Of a stretch of DNA of 64,000 nt, positions 1 to 7,025 are shown one piece after another; position 1 is the stretch's first letter; the number at the start of each line of letters is the position of its first letter. The notes beneath the pieces were generated by a model. It was given only the letters and a program-made list of their open reading frames with translations. It was not told where the DNA came from and did no database searches. Source of the stretch: Magicicada septendecula (lineage: Eukaryota > Arthropoda > Insecta > Hemiptera > Cicadidae); NCBI GenBank assembly GCA_034769895.1, contig JAWRYS010000684.1, positions 744,001 to 808,000 on the forward strand. Direction: 5' to 3'. The translations under genes and the position numbers were made by a program.

Positions 1-108
1 CATTCGTGAAATTCCCTTTATCTCGTTTCTTAATACGCTAACTTAGATTTTAATTCTTAATACTAATTTCCGTAACTCACAATATCGTGGCCCGACTGAC
101 ATCGGCTT

Positions 109-190
109 ACTCTAGCTACATCAGTTAGCTTTCAGCACTCTCTAATGATTACCTTGGCACACTCTAACTATATCAGTTAGCTTTCTGCAC
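109..190. repeat. Twin 30-bp direct repeats, each containing a dyad
   Basis: Positions 109-138 and 161-190 are 30-bp direct repeats, differing at two positions in most units and three in unit 1. Each contains CTAACT, a 5-nt spacer (ACATC or ATATC) and AGTTAG, a perfect inverted repeat; in unit 1 the left copy has CTAGCT (112-117). The two dyads lie 52 bp apart, close to five turns of B-DNA. The pair is present in every unit. It could be a tandem protein-binding site; that role is inferred from the shape alone. Confidence 0.75.
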
Positions 191-209
191 CATCTTTACC
201 CTTTTCAGT

Positions 210-217
210 CGGCGCCG
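210..217. other. GC palindrome CGGCGCCG
   Basis: An 8-bp perfect palindrome in otherwise AT-rich DNA, 20 bp right of the twin dyads and present in every unit. With the dyads it forms a compact 110-bp candidate regulatory module. No factor is identified. Confidence 0.5.
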
Positions 218-820
218 TTGTGACTATGTTACGTTACATATATAATTCTTAATTACCTCTAATATAACCTAAAACGGATCCCATACTCCACTTTAGATTA
301 TTTCTAATCCTAATTTCTTACGCTACTGAGAGAAGCGGAATTTCACGAAGATAATTTTTATTTACTTTAAACTACCATCAGTTACAAACTATGCGAGAGG
401 GGACACACTCTACACAGGTGCATTGTATTATACACGCGGTGGTTTACTTCGGTACCGGTTCATAACAATAGGGGGAGGGTGGCTGCTTACTACATTTCTC
501 AACACGCTTTATTGTTCTCGAACAGGCCACGACCGGGTGTTTACACTATTCAACTATACTTTTATTATTATTTTCTTTTTGGTCTCTTTCTAAGAAACTT
601 ACCTTTTTCTTTATTTATTTATTATTTACTTTGGGGGAGATTTAAGAAACTTACTTAGAATTATTTCCTATTGAATTACCATATTTATTTAGAACACTTT
701 ATTTACTTAGTTTTCAGTTTAGGTCAGTTTAAAAGTTTAATGTTTTGGGGCATGGGGTTTAACACTTTATCTAACAATGGAGGGTTAACTAAGTCGTTTA
801 TTTATTTGAAATTCAAGTCA
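218..820. other. AT-rich stretch without gene
   Basis: About 600 bp with no meaningful frame. It holds a G-run (GGGGGAGGG near 471), a KpnI palindrome CGGTACCG at 450-457 (lost in units with GGTACCAG), pyrimidine-rich tracts at 570-640 and repeated TTTATTTA motifs. Families differ here by GAGAGGGG versus GAGGGG near 396. This is the region upstream of the TATA box. Confidence 0.6.
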
Positions 821-821
821 C

Positions 822-829
822 TATAAATA
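822..829 (+). promoter_or_regulatory. TATA box, candidate pol II core promoter
   Basis: TATAAATA within CACTATAAATACTTG, present in all 18 complete units at an offset of about 821 bp from the unit start (for example 4336 in unit 2). A start would be expected about 30 bp downstream, near 850, in CACTATACACAATT. It is one of several TATA-like strings in AT-rich DNA, but it is canonical and invariant and is followed by splice-like signals in the same direction. Transcription is not shown by sequence. Confidence 0.4.
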
Positions 830-892
830 CTTGCTCTACTACACTATACACAATTATTGCCTACACGTTTAAGTACCTGGAAAACCATTACC

Positions 893-1096
893 ATGAGTAG
901 TAAGAGAATTACCTCTCTTCTTAGATCAGCTGTTCGCTGGAATGTAGGTCACAGTAGTTTTCTTCAAACAATGGCATACTTGTTGTATGCGTGGGAACGC
1001 GAGAAACACACTTGGGTGTTGTTCTATATAACAATAGCTCACGGCTATCTTTATCGACCGGTTTCAACTGGGGAAGCCAGTTTCAACAAGGGATGA
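893..1096 (+). other. 67-codon ATG frame, open only in family A
   Basis: The frame starts at an ATG in good context (ACCATGA), 60 bp after the TATA box, and runs 67 codons to TGA. A longer version of the frame exists only with a TTG start at 857. It is open in units 1-7, 9 and 17; in unit 8 a G-run loss shifts it near the end into a longer tail. In family B the 43-bp segment changes the reading and the frame stops early, after about 35 codons. The product is basic at the N-terminus, with an aromatic and hydrophobic middle (YLLYAW, WVLFYITIAHGYLY), and matches no family I recognise. An intact frame created by an indel argues for chance. Confidence 0.2.
1061..1087. repeat. Direct repeat GTTTCAAC x2 enclosing a hairpin
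   Basis: GTTTCAAC occurs at 1061-1068 and 1080-1087. Between and overlapping them AACTGG (1066-1071) can pair with CCAGTT (1077-1082) around a GGAAG loop. Units 11 and 12 carry GTTTCTAC, which breaks one repeat. Confidence 0.5.
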
Positions 1097-1172
1097 GCCC
1101 GATGCAATGATACACGCTTTACAAGTTACAGCCCGTAATAAGCTGAGTTTAGTTATTAATTGTCTTACGTTC

Positions 1173-1214
1173 TAACTTTAATTTCTGTAATTTTTTTTTT
1201 TTTTTTTTTTTTAG
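1173..1214 (+). other. Branch-point-like motif, T-tract and AG (3' splice-site-like)
   Basis: CTAAC (CTAAT in units 9-18) is followed by a pure T-tract at 1191-1212 and then AG. T counts by hand for units 1 to 18 are 22, 19, 19, 21, 18, 22, 17, 20, 27, 11, 27, 29, 14, 16, 16, 15, 26 and 11. Units 11-16 end in GTAG instead of TAG. The tract is both the most length-variable microsatellite in the unit and a plausible polypyrimidine tract. Partner units 9/17 (27/26) and 10/18 (11/11) have similar lengths. Confidence 0.45.
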
Positions 1215-1491
1215 TAACAAAATTAAGTTACGAATTTATTTACACGTAATTAACCTGGTCTACTTTAGTCAAGAGTTTATCTGTTTCACCGTGACGACAG
1301 ACATACAATGCAGGCATATTCAGGAAACTACAGGTCTTGAATTGTCGCAATATAAACTTGTTAAAGACTGAACAGTTTGACAAGCACTAAAATTCATGTA
1401 CGTACTTGCATTGGTGTAATACAATGATAGTTTGTATTATTTTGGGTATCTTAATTAAATTATACGCAAGTTCGTGCGTAATCTTATACAA

Positions 1492-1497
1492 AATAAA
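1492..1497 (+). other. AATAAA, candidate polyadenylation signal
   Basis: AATAAA in ACAAAATAAATTCAC, about 280 bp downstream of the candidate 3' splice site and 670 bp after the TATA box, conserved in all units. In AT-rich DNA this hexamer is expected often by chance. A transcript ending near 1515 would be about 650 nt unspliced. A second plus-strand AATAAA (ACAAAATAAAC) appears near the equivalent of 2980 only in units 8-18, where units 1-7 have ACAAATTAAAC. Confidence 0.22.
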
Positions 1498-1562
1498 TTC
1501 ACAATGGTCAATTAATATAGTGTAATAATCTAGTAATGGTAGCGACAGTATTAACCGCTAAT

Positions 1563-1607
1563 ACATGAAATACATTATGTAATTTAATATTAACATGAAA
1601 TACATTA
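1563..1607. repeat. 15-bp direct repeat, 30-bp spacing
   Basis: ACATGAAATACATTA occurs at 1563-1577 and 1593-1607, exactly 30 bp apart, and recurs in nearly every unit. Units 10 and 18 change one flank (CTAGTACATG, GTAGTTTAATATTTAAC) and insert one base between the copies. Three turns of DNA separate the copies; a binding role is possible but unproven. Confidence 0.6.
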
Positions 1608-1720
1608 ACTGAGTGCATAGATCGGCAGAGAGTTATCTATTTTATTTTACTACGTAACAATTATTTTACACGCGCAACTTTATACGTCACGATGCTTACA
1701 AACCTTTTTTTTTTAACTTT

Positions 1721-1792
1721 AGCAGAGTGGCGCAACTTTATAACGTTCCGGGCTAAGGTATAAATCGAGGGAACCCGATATAATCGACGCTA
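1721..1792 (+). other. Segment starting like initiator tRNA-Met; decayed tRNA relic or chance
   Basis: The first 14 bases, AGCAGAGTGGCGCA (1721-1734), are identical to the 5' end of eukaryotic initiator tRNA-Met, covering the acceptor strand and the start of the A box. A segment of the expected 72-nt length would end at 1792 in CGACGCTA, against CTCTGCTA in the tRNA. ATCGA followed by AACC (1764-1774) faintly recalls the T loop. The middle does not match: no anticodon stem or cloverleaf can be drawn and the B box is broken. It cannot be a working tRNA. A relic of a tRNA pseudogene or tRNA-derived SINE head is possible. Unit 18 changes the start to AGCATAG. Confidence 0.22.
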
Positions 1793-1799
1793 GCCAATT

Positions 1800-2027
1800 A
1801 TACAGGCTGCCTACGTTGTAACAAACTGAAAATCAACACAACACATAGAACAATAATATTTACTCTAATTATTGGGGCACAAGGGATGGTATTTTCACTG
1901 ATTTATGCACTCACTTCAATCTGTAATAAGATGACATCTCTTTATTAACAAATTATATATATAGATCCCATTACATAAAAGTTTTCTCATATTGAAATAG
2001 TTAAAAGGGGTTTTCTGTCAAACAAGG
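1800..2027. other. AT-rich stretch without gene
   Basis: No frame or RNA-like fold stands out. It contains an AC-rich run (AAATCAACACAACACATAG), ATATATATAG near 1955 and AAAAGGGGTTTTC near 2005. Families differ by ATTGGGACAC...GGGATGG versus ATTAGGACAC...GGGAAGG. Confidence 0.6.
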
Positions 2028-2063
2028 GATCAAATTGATCATGTAATTTACCTCGGATCCGAG
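2028..2063. other. Pair of perfect palindromes
   Basis: GATCAAATTGATC (2028-2040, 6-bp arms around one base) and CTCGGATCCGAG (2052-2063, 12-bp perfect palindrome containing BamHI) lie 11 bp apart. Both are kept in essentially all units although the spacer varies (AATTTACC or AATGTACC). The symmetry suggests dimeric protein sites; none is identified. Confidence 0.65.
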
Positions 2064-2303
2064 TCTCTTTAAATCTAGTAAAGACGTCTGAATTTTACTT
2101 TACTTATCAAAAGCTTGCATGATTACATGAACACCGTTTGAAGAATGGTATTATTTAGTTAAGGGATTAAAACTTATATCTCAAGATTAATGTTACAACG
2201 TATGATTTTAGAAATTACTGTTTACATTTATTTTTTTTTACTTAAAGCTTAGAGAAGATTATTGTATTTTGAAAAGTCTCTGGCATGTATGAAAAGTTAT
2301 ATT
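2064..2303. other. AT-rich stretch left of the GC-rich block
   Basis: No gene. It contains two HindIII sites, a T-run near 2230 (TTTATTTTTTTTTA in most A units, TTTCTTTTTGTTTTA or similar in most B units) and ATGTATGAAAAGTTATATT just before the block. Differences between units are clearly denser here than in the adjacent block. Confidence 0.6.
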
Positions 2304-2319
2304 TTAAATGTACATAATT

Positions 2320-2340
2320 CTCGGTAGGCAAGCCACCGAG
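2320..2340 (+). other. Hairpin at the left edge of the GC-rich block
   Basis: CTCGGT (2320-2325) pairs perfectly with ACCGAG (2335-2340). After a bulged A, GG pairs with CC around a CAAG loop. All units keep it except 9 and 17, where CTCGAT loses one pair. It could form in RNA from either strand or as a small cruciform. Confidence 0.6.
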
Positions 2341-2506
2341 TCACCTCTTAAATACGCTTTTGCTGTCCGTGTCCTGGGGCGTGAATCTTCGGAACTCTGG
2401 TAGTCGGGGTAGTCATCCGGGTCGTGTTTCCGGTGAAAGTCTTCTAGGTGTATTAATGAGGAGATGGATGTTATGCTGCGTGAAGTCGGGTTGATCCTCG
2501 GCGGTT

Positions 2507-2515
2507 CTGGTAAGT
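2507..2515 (+). other. Strong 5' splice-site match CTGGTAAGT
   Basis: CTG|GTAAGT matches the U1-complementary consensus at eight of nine positions and is identical in every copy. Downstream in the same direction are TTGTTTACAG (AG at 3009-3010, B equivalents shifted) and GATTTTCAG (AG at 3070-3071), giving candidate introns of 501 or 562 bp in unit 1. The GC-rich block would then be the upstream exon and the three-hairpin island would lie inside the intron. Confidence 0.35.
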
Positions 2516-2555
2516 GTTGTATAGGTGGTAGTCCTCCGGATATGCAGTTTAGCAC

Positions 2556-2820
2556 GTCACATATTCACTGGTAGAGTAGTACTCCAGTTGGCACCTTCTT
2601 TCCTTTTTGTTTTTACATTACTATCTGAATTACATCACTCGAACAATATGCGAGAGATCGTCTTTTAATTAACTTGAGACATCACCTTATATACGAGTTA
2701 TTTTTTTTCTTATAACCACATTTCTTTAACAAATTCCTCACTACATCTTATATATAAATATAACTAGCTCTCCACGTTTTTAGTGGTAGCTAACACGCAT
2801 TTAAAAACTTAAAACAAACA
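2556..2820. other. AT-rich stretch between the two GC-rich islands
   Basis: No gene. It contains T-runs (TTATTTTTTTTCTT near 2700), TATATATAAATATAAC near 2750, which would be a TATA-like element on the minus strand pointing toward the GC-rich block, and GTTTTTAGTGG. Families differ at ACTCCAGTTGGCACC versus ACTGGAGTTGGTATC and at CAATATGCG versus CAATATTCG. Confidence 0.6.
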
Positions 2821-2834
2821 TTTTTTTGAAGAGC

Positions 2835-2928
2835 CCTCGCTTGGAGGTGTTTACAGTCTGAACGCCGCATCGTAACTCTTGCATTGCTACAACAGGTAGA
2901 TTGCAACGACGCGGAGTGAGTACTCCGC
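2835..2928 (+). other. GC-rich island with three hairpins, two mutually exclusive
   Basis: Hairpin 1 pairs CCTC (2835-2838) with GAGG (2844-2847). Hairpin 2 is a stepped stem: CCGCATCG (2865-2872) with CGACGCGG (2907-2914, one mismatch), TTGCA (2879-2883) with TGCAA (2902-2906), and CTAC (2887-2890) with GTAG (2896-2899) around AACAG. Hairpin 3 pairs GCGGAGT (2911-2917) with ACTCCGC (2922-2928) around GAGT. Hairpins 2 and 3 share bases 2911-2914, so they cannot both form fully. Units 10 and 11 change CTAC to CTGC, which still allows a G-U pair. Units 10, 11 and 18 change only the loop of hairpin 3. A T-run flanked by A and G (ACATTTTTTTGAAG, 2818-2831) precedes the island. It matches no RNA family I know. 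Confidence 0.55.
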
Positions 2929-2930
2929 CA

Positions 2931-3379
2931 TAATATAGTTCCAACTTTTTATTAAATATACATTCTTATAGTCAGACAAATTAAACTATGTAGACTTATC
3001 TTGTTTACAGGGATTATTAAAACTACTACTTGTGGCTTTAAGTTATTAATTATTTACATTACGATTTTCAGATATTTCTAAGTTACAGCCGGTTCGCTAT
3101 GCACGTTGCGTCCGGAATTGGCAGGTCAACGCATGATAATTTACTAAAGGGTTAACTGTATTATTCTCAACTTTTTACATTACGATTTTTTTTATTACTT
3201 ATTTAGTTAGATTTTCTTAATTTAATTCTCATAACTATTATGAGTTAGTTCAGGGGTATTTGGTTTAATCGTGCGATTTAACATACTTCCTTGATTTCCA
3301 TTTTTTTTTTATATTTTTATTATTAATATTTTTTTTATTACCATTTAAATCGTCACATACTCCGCCGCTTAAAATCGAC
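2931..3379. other. AT-rich stretch with two 3' splice-site-like motifs and long T-runs
   Basis: It holds TTGTTTACAG (3001-3010) and GATTTTCAG (3063-3071), each followed by a purine. Units 8, 10-16 and 18 lack 23 bp just after the first of these, between GGG and CTTTAA. A small GC-richer patch lies at 3090-3130 (CAGCCGGTTCGC, GTCCGGAATTGGCAGG). The rest is T-rich (3170-3210, 3300-3345), the most easily melted part of the unit. Confidence 0.6.
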
Positions 3380-3523
3380 ATGGGGAATTTTAATAAGGAA
3401 AATTCGAAAGTGGGGTACTGGGAGTATGCTTGCCGTTACTGTGTGAAGTTAAATTTAGTACACGATTTGTTTGCTCTATCTCTCTTGAAATTTATTTATT
3501 TCTTGTCTTGTTCTCATTCGTGA
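3380..3523 (+). other. 47-codon ATG frame open in all 18 complete copies
   Basis: The ATG has a strong eukaryotic context (GACATGG) and the frame runs 47 codons to TGA across the arbitrary unit boundary (TAA after unit 15). No copy has an indel or premature stop. The product begins MGNFNKEN, has cysteines at 18, 21 and 44, and ends in a hydrophobic stretch at about residues 30-42 that might span a membrane. It matches no family I recognise. The variants I see (K6N, S9L, C21R, L26I, S32A) all change the residue and none is silent, which is what drift gives, so I treat it as an open frame, not a gene. Confidence 0.25.
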
Positions 3524-6500
3524 AATTCCCTTTATCTCGTTTCTTAATACGCTAACTTAGATTTTAATTCTTAATACTAATTTCCGTAACTCACAATATC
3601 GTGGCCCGACTGACATCGGCTTACTCTAACTACATCAGTTAGCTTTCAGCACTCTCTAATGATTACCTTGGCACACTCTAACTATATCAGTTAGCTTTCT
3701 GCACCATCTTTACCCTTTTCAGTCGGCGCCGTTGTGACTATGTTACGTTACATATATAATTCTTAATTACCTCTAATATAACCTAAAACGGATCCCATAC
3801 TCCACTTTAGATTATTTCTAATCCTAATTTCTTACGCTACTGAGAGAAGCGGAATTTCACGAAGATAATTTTTATTTACTTTAAACTACCATCAGTTACA
3901 AACTATGCGAGAGGGGACACACTCTACACAGGTGCATTGTATTATACACGCGGTGGTTTACTTCGGTACCGGTTCATAACAATAGGGGGAGGGTGGCTGC
4001 TTACTACATTTCTCAACACGCTTTATTGTTCTCGAACAGGCCACGACCGGGTGTTTACACTATTCAACTATACTTTTATTATTATTTTCTTTTTGGTCTC
4101 TTTCTAAGAAACTTACCTTTTTCTTTATTTATTTATTATTTACTTTGGGGGAGATTTAAGAAACTTACTTAGAATTATTTCCTATTGAATTACCATATTT
4201 ATTTAGAACACTTTATTTACTTAGTTTTCAGTTTAGGTCAGTTTAAAAGTTTAATGTTTTGGGGCATGGGGTTTAACACTTTATCTAACAATGGAGGGTT
4301 AACTAAGTCGTTTATTTATTTTAAATTCAAGTCACTATAAATACTTGCTCTACTACACTATACACAATTATTGCCTACACGTTTAAGTACCTGGAAAACC
4401 ATTACCATGAGTAGTAAGAGAATTACCTCTCTTCTTAGATCAGCTGTTCGCTGGAATGTAGGTCACAGTAGATTTCTTCAAACAATGGCATACTTGTTGT
4501 ATGCGTGGGAACGCGAGAAACACACTTGGGTGTTGTTCTATATAACAATAGCTCACGGCTATCTTTATCGACCGGTTTCAACTGGGGAAGCCAGTTTCAA
4601 CAAGGGATGAGCCCGATGCAATGATACACGCTTTACAAGTTACAGCCCGTAATAAGCTGAGTTTAGTTATTAATTGTCTTACGTTCTAACTTTAATTTCT
4701 GTAATTTTTTTTTTTTTTTTTTTAGTAACAAAATTAAGTTACGAATTTATTTACACGTAATTAACCTGGTCTACTTTAGTCAAGAGTTTATCTGTTTCAC
4801 CGTGACGACAGACATACAATGCAGGCATATTCAGGAAACTACAGGTCTTGAATTGTCGCAATATAAACTTGTTAAAGACTGAACAGTTTGACAAGCACTA
4901 AAATTCATGTACGTACTTGCATTGGTGTAATACAATGATAGTTTGTATTATTTTGCCTATCTTAATTAAATTATACGCAAGTTCGTGCGTAATCTTATAC
5001 AAAATAAATTCACAATGGTCAATTAATATAGTGTAATAATCTAGTAATGGTAGCGACAGTATTAACCGCTAATACATGAAATACATTATGTAATTTAATA
5101 TTAACATGAAATACATTAACTGAGTGCATAGATCGGCAGAGAGTTATCTATTTTATTTTACTACGTAACAATTATTTTACACGCGCAACTTTATACGTCA
5201 CGATGCTTACAAACCTTTTCTTTTTAACTTTAGCAGAGTGGCGCAACTTTATAACGTTCCGGGCTAAGGTATAAATCGAGGGAACCCGATATAATCGACG
5301 CTAGCCAATTATACAGGCTGCCTACGTTGTAACAAACTGAAAATCAACACAACACATAGAACAATAATATTTACTCTAATTATTGGGACACAAGGGATGG
5401 TATTTTCACTGATTTATGCACTCACTTCAATCTGTAATAAGATGACATCTCTTTATTAACAAATTATATATATAGATCCCATTACATAAAAGTTTTCTCA
5501 TATTGAAATAGTTAAAAGGGGTTTTCTGTCAAACAAGGGATCAAATTGATCATGTAATGTACCTCGGATCCGAGTCTCTTTAAATCTAGTAAAGACGTCT
5601 GAATTTTACTTTACTTATCAAAAGCTTGCATGATTACATGAACACCGTTTGAAGAATGGTATTATTTAGTTAAGGGATTAAAACTTATATCTCAAGATCA
5701 ATGTTACAACGTATGATTTTAGAAATTACTGTTTACATTTATTTTTTTTTACTTAAAGCTTAGAGAAGATTATTGTATTTTGAAAAGTCTCTGGCATGTA
5801 TGAAAAGTTATATTTTAAATGTACATAATTCTCGGTAGGCAAGCCACCGAGTCACCTCTTAAATACGCTTTTGCTGTCCGTGTCCTGGGGCGTGAATCTT
5901 CGGAACTCTGGTAGTCGGGGTAGTCATCCGGGTCGTGTTTCCGGTGAAAGTCTTCTAGGTGTATTAATGAGGAGATGGATGTTATGCTGCGTGAAGTCGG
6001 GTTGATCCTCGGCGGTTCTGGTAAGTGTTGTATAGGTGGTAGTCCTCCGGATATGCAGTTTAGCACGTCACATATTCACTGGTAGAGTAGTACTCCAGTT
6101 GGCACCTTCTTTCCTTTTTGTTTTTACATTACTATCTGAATTACATCACTCGAACAATATGCGAGAGATCGTCTTTTAATTAACTTGAGACATCACCTTA
6201 TATACGAGTTATTTTTTTTCTTATAACCACATTTCTTTAACAAATTCCTCACTACATCTTATATATAAATATAACTAGCTCTCCACGTTTTTAGTGGTAG
6301 CTAACACGCATTTAAAAACTTAAAACAAACATTTTTTTGAAGAGCCCTCGCTTGGAGGTGTTTACAGTCTGAACGCCGCATCGTAACTCTTGCATTGCTA
6401 CAACAGGTAGATTGCAACGACGCGGAGTGAGTACTCCGCCATAATATAGTTCCAACTTTTTATTAAATATACATTCTTATAGTCAGACAAATTAAACTAT

Positions 6501-7025
6501 GTAGACTTATCTTGTTTACAGGGATTATTAAAACTACTACTTGTGGCTTTAAGTTATTAATTATTTACATTACGATTTTCAGATATTTCTAAGTTACAGC
6601 CGGTTCGCTATGCACGTTGCGTCCGGAATTGGCAGGTCAACGCATGATAATTTACTAAAGGGTTAACTGTATTATTCTCAACTTTTTACATTACAATTTT
6701 TTTTATTACTTATTTAGTTAGATTTTCTTAATTTAATTCTCATAACTATTATGAGTTAGTTCAGGGGTATTTGGTTTAATCGTGCGATTTAACATACTTC
6801 CTTGATTTCCATTTTTTTTTTATATTTTTATTATTAATATTTTTTTTATTACCATTTAAATCGTCACATACTCCGCCGCTTAAAATCGACATGGGGAATT
6901 TTAATAAGGAAAATTCGAAAGTGGGGTACTGGGAGTATGCTTGCCGTTACCGTGTGAAGTTAAATTTAGTACACGATTTGTTTGCTCTATCTCTCTTGAA
7001 ATTTATTTATTTCTTGTCTTGTTCT
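3515..7025 (+). repeat. Unit 2 (family A, dimer type a), 3511 bp
   Basis: Dimer type a markers shared with units 4 and 6: TGTAATGTACC, AGATCAATG, TTACAATTTT and GTTACCGTG in the right half. The T-tract is 19 T. Private changes include TAGATTTC instead of TAGTTTTC near 4470 and TTTTAAATTC upstream of the TATA box. Confidence 0.95.

Larger units (their letters stand above)
2304..2555. other. Nearly invariant GC-rich block (83-codon minus-strand open frame without ATG)
   Basis: This 252-bp block is much richer in GC than its surroundings and is the least variable part of the unit. From about 2345 to 2530 I find only three private changes in 18 copies: a T to A in unit 9, one G lost in unit 7 and a G to A in unit 16. 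The minus strand is open for 83 codons in 17 units, but its first codon is GTG, a TGA lies four codons further up and the only methionine is residue 81, so it is not a free-standing gene; it could only be an exon. About six changes would alter the peptide and four would be silent, which shows no coding constraint. On the plus strand it carries a hairpin and a 5' splice-site match. Copies start at 2304, 5815, 9326, 12839, 16349, 19863, 23373, 26878, 30373, 33925, 37463, 41003, 44534, 48066, 51598, 55127, 58622 and 62177. Confidence 0.7.
1..3514 (+). repeat. Unit 1 (family A), 3514 bp; reference unit for sub-elements
   Basis: Family A: lacks the 43-bp segment near 925 and keeps the 23-bp segment after 3012. 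It is intermediate between the two dimer types seen to its right: it has ATAACG at 1740 and ends like units 2/4/6 (TTTGCTCTATC), but has AATTTACC and AGATTAATG like units 3/5/7. Private changes include a G at 115 in the left dyad and GGGGCACAAG near 1875. The T-tract is 22 T. Confidence 0.95.

Noticed and set aside
1289..1298. CCGTGACGAC, identical to ten bases of U4 snRNA
   Set aside because: The rest of U4, including its 5' stem-loop and Sm site, is absent. A ten-base match in 64 kb of repeats is expected by chance.
2304..2555. Protein-coding gene on the minus strand in the GC-rich block
   Set aside because: No ATG near the start, an upstream in-frame stop, one copy frameshifted and no excess of silent changes. 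Kept only as a conserved block; an internal exon is not excluded.
3300..3350. Yeast-type replication-origin consensus (TTTTATATTTT)
   Set aside because: The string matches by sequence, but it is expected often in T-rich DNA and the consensus is specific to budding yeast, for which there is no other sign.
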